From positions 1 to 52,666 of the forward strand of contig JAGVHI010000011.1 of NCBI GenBank assembly GCA_020056635.1: 52,666 bases of DNA, read 5' to 3'. The notes under the pieces were generated by a model, which saw nothing but the letters and a program-made list of their open reading frames with translations, had not been told where the DNA came from and searched no databases. Positions 50,172 to 52,666 of this stretch are shown piece after piece. The translations under genes were made by a program, and so were the position numbers. Within the stretch, counting starts at the first letter, position 1, and each line of letters begins with the position of its first letter. Origin of the DNA: an archaeon. Its GTDB lineage: Archaea > Micrarchaeota > Micrarchaeia > Anstonellales > Anstonellaceae.

Positions 50172-51080
50172 ATGGAAGAAACAGTGACCATCTCGAACCG
50201 GGACTTAGTCGAGTACGTAACGCTTGAGAGGAAGAAGAGCGAGGCCGATTTCAAGAGGAATTTCCTGGTGCGCAATGGCGCATCAGTTGAGGATTACCAC
50301 GTAAAGGCGCTTACAGAGGCCGCTGCCGAGCTTAACAGGAAGCTCTCCCCGATAAAAATAAAGCTTGAGAAAGCGGACGTGCTGCGCTTCACCCTTCATT
50401 CTTCCGAAATTTCCAAGCTGAGCTCCGAGATTGATTCCTACCCCGCCGAACAGCGCGAGGAGGCGATAGTCTCCAAATCCGGCCCGATTTACGAGAAAAT
50501 GAAGAGGAGGGGAGTGCTCTCGAAGCAGAATTTCGAGCGGAAGGAGGATATCGCAAGGCTTACTATTTTGCTGAACGGGATGCCCCGCGCGGATGCCGAG
50601 ATGATTAAGGGGATGCTTGAGGAGGGGGAGAGCAATAACATCGATGTTGCGCACCTTGAATTCGAGAGGCAGCAGCAGGTGGTCAACCTGCTGAACCGGC
50701 TCGGGCTGCCGGCTTATGTGATTGACGGGACGCTTACTACAGATAAGAAGCTTGCGGAGGATAAGGGGGTTTCCCCGGATGAGGAAGTGAAGCGGATGAT
50801 CAACGGGCGGGCTGTGTGGATTGCAAAGGACAGGGTTGAAGCGATAGATGAGAATGAGAAGAGGCTTGCGGAAGTGGGCGGAAAGATACAGGCAATGACC
50901 GCAAAGCACACTGTTGAGGAGTTCTCGATTGAGGGGCAGCAGAAGTTCGATGAGCTGCAACAGGAGTACATAGACGGGCTGAAAATGAGGAATGTTTACC
51001 TTACAAGCGCGGACCCGTACGAGGAAGTGGCAGTCCCGCTCAAGAAAGAGAATGTGAATGAAGCCAAAATGAAGAGCTAG
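50172..51080 (+). CDS. Uncharacterised charged helical protein
   Basis: 302 residues from the ATG at 50172. Mostly helical and charged, with a central domain around VAHLEFERQQQVVNLLNRLGLPAYVIDG and a C-terminal segment ending VPLKKEN. A TATA-like GATTAAAAATG precedes it (about 50128-50138). No membrane segments. The start of the next gene lies 8 bases downstream, so co-transcription is likely. No family recognised. Confidence 0.68.
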   Translation: MEETVTISNRDLVEYVTLERKKSEADFKRNFLVRNGASVEDYHVKALTEAAAELNRKLSPIKIKLEKADVLRFTLHSSEISKLSSEIDSYPAEQREEAIVSKSGPIYEKMKRRGVLSKQNFERKEDIARLTILLNGMPRADAEMIKGMLEEGESNNIDVAHLEFERQQQVVNLLNRLGLPAYVIDGTLTTDKKLAEDKGVSPDEEVKRMINGRAVWIAKDRVEAIDENEKRLAEVGGKIQAMTAKHTVEEFSIEGQQKFDELQQEYIDGLKMRNVYLTSADPYEEVAVPLKKENVNEAKMKS

Positions 51081-51088
51081 GTTTTTCG

Positions 51089-51748
51089 ATGGAGGATGGG
51101 GCAGGCCGAGTTCTTTTTCTTGCTTTGATAGGAGTGGTTTTGCTTTCTTCTTTTTCCTTTGCCGCATTTTTCAATTCCACCCTTACGCAATCCAAAGCCT
51201 ATTGGAATTCGACTAAACCTCTCTCGATTGCAGACGCAAGGCAGATGATTGACGGGTCGATAGAGCTTGAGCTTTGGAACAGCGGGGAAGAAGTGCTCAC
51301 GCTCAAGGGAGTAAACCTAACGCTTGCGAGGAATGAAAGCGAATCGAAAGTCACGGAAATGAACTATGATATTTACCCAGGCATTGCGCAGGCTGTGAGC
51401 ATCGCCGGGATACGCTGCTCTGAATGCGGAGTGGTTTCATACAACCTCACGTTCATATATGAAAGCGCAGGCGGGGAAGTGATGCAACAGGGAGGGGAGA
51501 AATCGCTTTCCCTCCGCTGCACCAATCCGGAAGGGATAATTCCGTGCGACAAGCCGTTCAGTTCGATAGTTGACATATGCATACTCCTGCTCGGGCTCGT
51601 GATTGGGGTTTATGTGATTTACCATATGAGGAAGGGATACTGGGGCGAGAGCACAGTAACGTATATTTTGGACAGGTTCTTCCCGGTAGTGGCTGCGCTG
51701 CTGGTTATTGTGATTGTGCTTGCGCTCCTGCAGCAGCAGGCGTTCTAG
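51089..51748 (+). CDS. Secreted/anchored membrane protein with Cys-containing ectodomain
   Basis: 219 residues. N-terminal signal or anchor (about 9-27), a beta-rich ectodomain (about 28-160) with CSEC and CTNPEGIIPC cysteines, two C-terminal membrane helices (about 163-182, 195-215). Follows the preceding gene by 8 bases. Function unknown. Confidence 0.72.
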   Translation: MEDGAGRVLFLALIGVVLLSSFSFAAFFNSTLTQSKAYWNSTKPLSIADARQMIDGSIELELWNSGEEVLTLKGVNLTLARNESESKVTEMNYDIYPGIAQAVSIAGIRCSECGVVSYNLTFIYESAGGEVMQQGGEKSLSLRCTNPEGIIPCDKPFSSIVDICILLLGLVIGVYVIYHMRKGYWGESTVTYILDRFFPVVAALLVIVIVLALLQQQAF

Positions 51749-51749
51749 C

Positions 51750-52052
51750 CTATTCCAATATTCCGATAAACGTTTGGCAGAACTGCATTTTTGCGGCTTT
51801 CAGCACTCGCAAGCCGAGGCTTGTGAGCGAATAGGTGATGGTTTTCCCTCCTTTCTTCTCATCAACCAAGCCCGCTTCGCTTAGGGCTTTTAGCGCCGGG
51901 TAAATGGTGCCCGGGCTGGGCTTTGAGCCCTTGCGCTTTGCAATCTCTTTTGCAATTTCCTGCCCGTGCATCGGCTTTTTCGAGAGTATGAACAGGATTA
52001 GGAAGGAGAGCATGCCCCTCATGTCGCAGCAGTAGTCGCCCTTTCCTGGCAT
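51750..52052 (-). CDS. PadR-family transcriptional regulator
   Basis: 100 residues from the ATG at 52052; a longer frame upstream to 52487 would cross the divergent promoter and gene. It has the PadR winged helix: MRGMLSFLILFILSKKPMHGQEIAKEI, then SPGTIYPALKALSEAGLVDEKKGGKTITYSLT, and a short C-terminal helix. Two matching operators lie between this gene and the divergent small gene. It probably represses both and responds to a ligand. Confidence 0.88.
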   Translation of the reverse strand: MPGKGDYCCDMRGMLSFLILFILSKKPMHGQEIAKEIAKRKGSKPSPGTIYPALKALSEAGLVDEKKGGKTITYSLTSLGLRVLKAAKMQFCQTFIGILE

Positions 52053-52058
52053 AGTATG

Positions 52059-52074
52059 TATTGGGTGCCCGATA
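52059..52074. promoter_or_regulatory. PadR operator copy 1
   Basis: TATTGGGTGCCCGATA, an imperfect inverted repeat (TATYGG..CCGATA), lies just before the PadR start. Confidence 0.7.
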
Positions 52075-52099
52075 TGTTTAAATACTTGAGCAATTTGAA

Positions 52100-52115
52100 T
52101 ATCGGGTAACCGATA
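52100..52115. promoter_or_regulatory. PadR operator copy 2
   Basis: TATCGGGTAACCGATA, a perfect 6-bp inverted repeat with a 4-base spacer. It matches copy 1 at 13 of 16 positions. A TTTAAATA box (52077-52084) lies between the two copies. Confidence 0.72.
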
Positions 52116-52144
52116 GATGCTCTGGAGAGCGGGAGGTGAAAGAG

Positions 52145-52297
52145 ATGGAGGGGAATTGCTGCGGAGGATGCTGCGGCCCAAGGAACTTCCTGACCAAGGG
52201 AGAGAAGGTTGAGATGCTGAAAGAGTACAAGGAATCCCTTGAGAAGGAAGCGAAAGGAGTTGCGGAAAGGATAAAGGAGCTTGAGAAGGCCAACTAA
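52145..52297 (+). CDS. Small Cys-pair protein, DUF5320-like
   Basis: 50 residues from the ATG at 52145, behind a strong GGAGGTGA site. The N-terminus has CCGGCCGP, two cysteine pairs, then a charged amphipathic helix. Similar short charged helices occur in DUF5320-type proteins next to PadR regulators. The cysteine pairs could bind metal. A T-rich run (about 52306-52314) follows as a possible terminator. It is divergent from padR with two shared operators. Confidence 0.72.
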   Translation: MEGNCCGGCCGPRNFLTKGEKVEMLKEYKESLEKEAKGVAERIKELEKAN

Positions 52298-52435
52298 GGC
52301 CTTTCCTTTTTTCGAGGGTTCGCGCATCGGAAGGCCTTCGGCCGTTCGAGCTTGCAACGATAGTTGCATGATTTTTTCGCGCGCTCCCGAGATTTGTTTT
52401 TCCATATTTTTGGGCTGGAGCGTGAGGAGATGAAA

Positions 52436-52561
52436 ATGGAATTTGAGATTGAGGATAGGGTAATAGGGCCCGGGGACGGGGTGCCAACCGGGCCTGATGA
52501 GGATTTCCGCAGGCCTGAGAACTACCGTGAGAAATACAGGAGAAGGAGGCAGTTCAACTAG
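52436..52561 (+). CDS. Short charged hypothetical peptide
   Basis: 41 residues from the ATG at 52436, six bases after GGAG; ATG at 52430 and ATG at 52364 are in frame. Acidic start, PGDGVPTGPDEDFRRP centre, basic C-terminus (REKYRRRRQF). It ends at the tRNA-Thr gene region. No family recognised. Confidence 0.45.
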   Translation: MEFEIEDRVIGPGDGVPTGPDEDFRRPENYREKYRRRRQFN

Positions 52562-52567
52562 TTTTGG

Positions 52568-52666
52568 AGCCCCCGATGGGGATTGCACCCATGACCTCCT
52601 GTTTACTCGAAAGTCCCGGGCTCTTTCTTTGAACCCAGGGGCCTTACGAGACAGGCGCTCTACTGC
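52568..52666 (-). tRNA. tRNA-Thr(CGT), partial, with anticodon-loop intron
   Basis: The 5' end is outside the window. The 3' acceptor strand CGGGGGC (52569-52575), discriminator U (52568), and a genomically matching CCA (52565-52567) are present. Anticodon stem CCTGT/ACAGG encloses CTCGTA plus A, giving CGT. An intron of about 41 bases (52604-52644) follows position 37. The T-loop reads TGCAATC, with G where pseudouridine-55 usually is. Confidence 0.8.

Noticed and set aside
52053-52487. Long N-terminal extension of the PadR frame
   Set aside because: It crosses both operators and the divergent small gene; PadR proteins normally start near 52052.
1-52666. CRISPR arrays, insertion sequences or prophage
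   Set aside because: I saw no regularly spaced repeats, transposase or integrase genes; holin-like proteins at 2278-2890 have no phage neighbours.

Overview
This window is archaeal chromosome. It carries a proteasome beta subunit, the KH/beta-CASP termination nuclease aCPSF1/FttA, a fibrillarin-like methyltransferase, a Dph2-type diphthamide enzyme, archaeal-type alanyl-tRNA synthetase, archaeal UMP kinase and a translin-family protein. Start sites sit behind archaeal TATA boxes, often with leaderless or GGTGA-led starts, and all four tRNA genes contain introns. Short intergenic gaps, compact proteins and several families common in small-genome archaea point to a DPANN lineage (Diapherotrites or Micrarchaeota are possible). 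That placement is inference, not proof.

Layout. 1-7635 is mostly minus-strand housekeeping and membrane genes: a cut-off hexulose-phosphate-synthase-like enzyme, a slipin, a BofA-like protein, two tandem small glycine-rich membrane proteins, glucose-6-phosphate isomerase, a CNNM/CorC transporter and a rhomboid protease. Two plus-strand genes, an M23 peptidase and a GNAT acetyltransferase, interrupt them. 7640-13750 is a copper-handling island: two HMA chaperones, CopA, two secreted cupredoxins (one with a Cys/Gly-rich linker), a Met-rich membrane protein, a 41-residue membrane peptide, and a divergent membrane-anchored winged-helix regulator with a perfect palindrome at its promoter. 13760-19118 holds nucleotide and RNA metabolism (UMP kinase, an NMP kinase-dCMP deaminase fusion, translin), Hsp20 and Dph2. 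19195-31798 contains tRNA-Val, a HEPN-like protein, a double-length ThyX homologue, AlaRS, a secreted NHL protein, fibrillarin, tRNA-Lys, an L-asparaginase beside a glutaminase-less asparagine synthetase, and tRNA-Arg with two introns.

31802-36580 carries surface proteins, aCPSF1 and the proteasome beta subunit. 36660-40961 is the least familiar part. Two long paralogous cysteine-rich proteins, each an internal duplication of a ~250-residue unit, flank a double Lrp/AsnC-type regulator, with an inverted repeat at the divergent promoter. A third, truncated copy survives at 47636-47899. 41256-52666 holds a TPR protein, HEPN, MBL nuclease, ERCC4 nuclease and PIN proteins, an RGG/zinc-ribbon protein, a repeat lipoprotein, several uncharacterised proteins, and a PadR regulator that shares two near-identical 16-bp operators with a divergent 50-residue Cys-pair peptide. 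The window ends inside an intron-containing tRNA-Thr.

How the genes may work together. The copper island is a self-contained chaperone, exporter and extracytoplasmic-binder system under a local regulator. RNA processing and decay are represented by several nucleases (aCPSF1, the MBL nuclease, and PIN/HEPN proteins that may be nucleases), alongside heavy tRNA splicing. The cysteine-rich paralogues with their Lrp-like regulator form the best candidate for an undescribed system.
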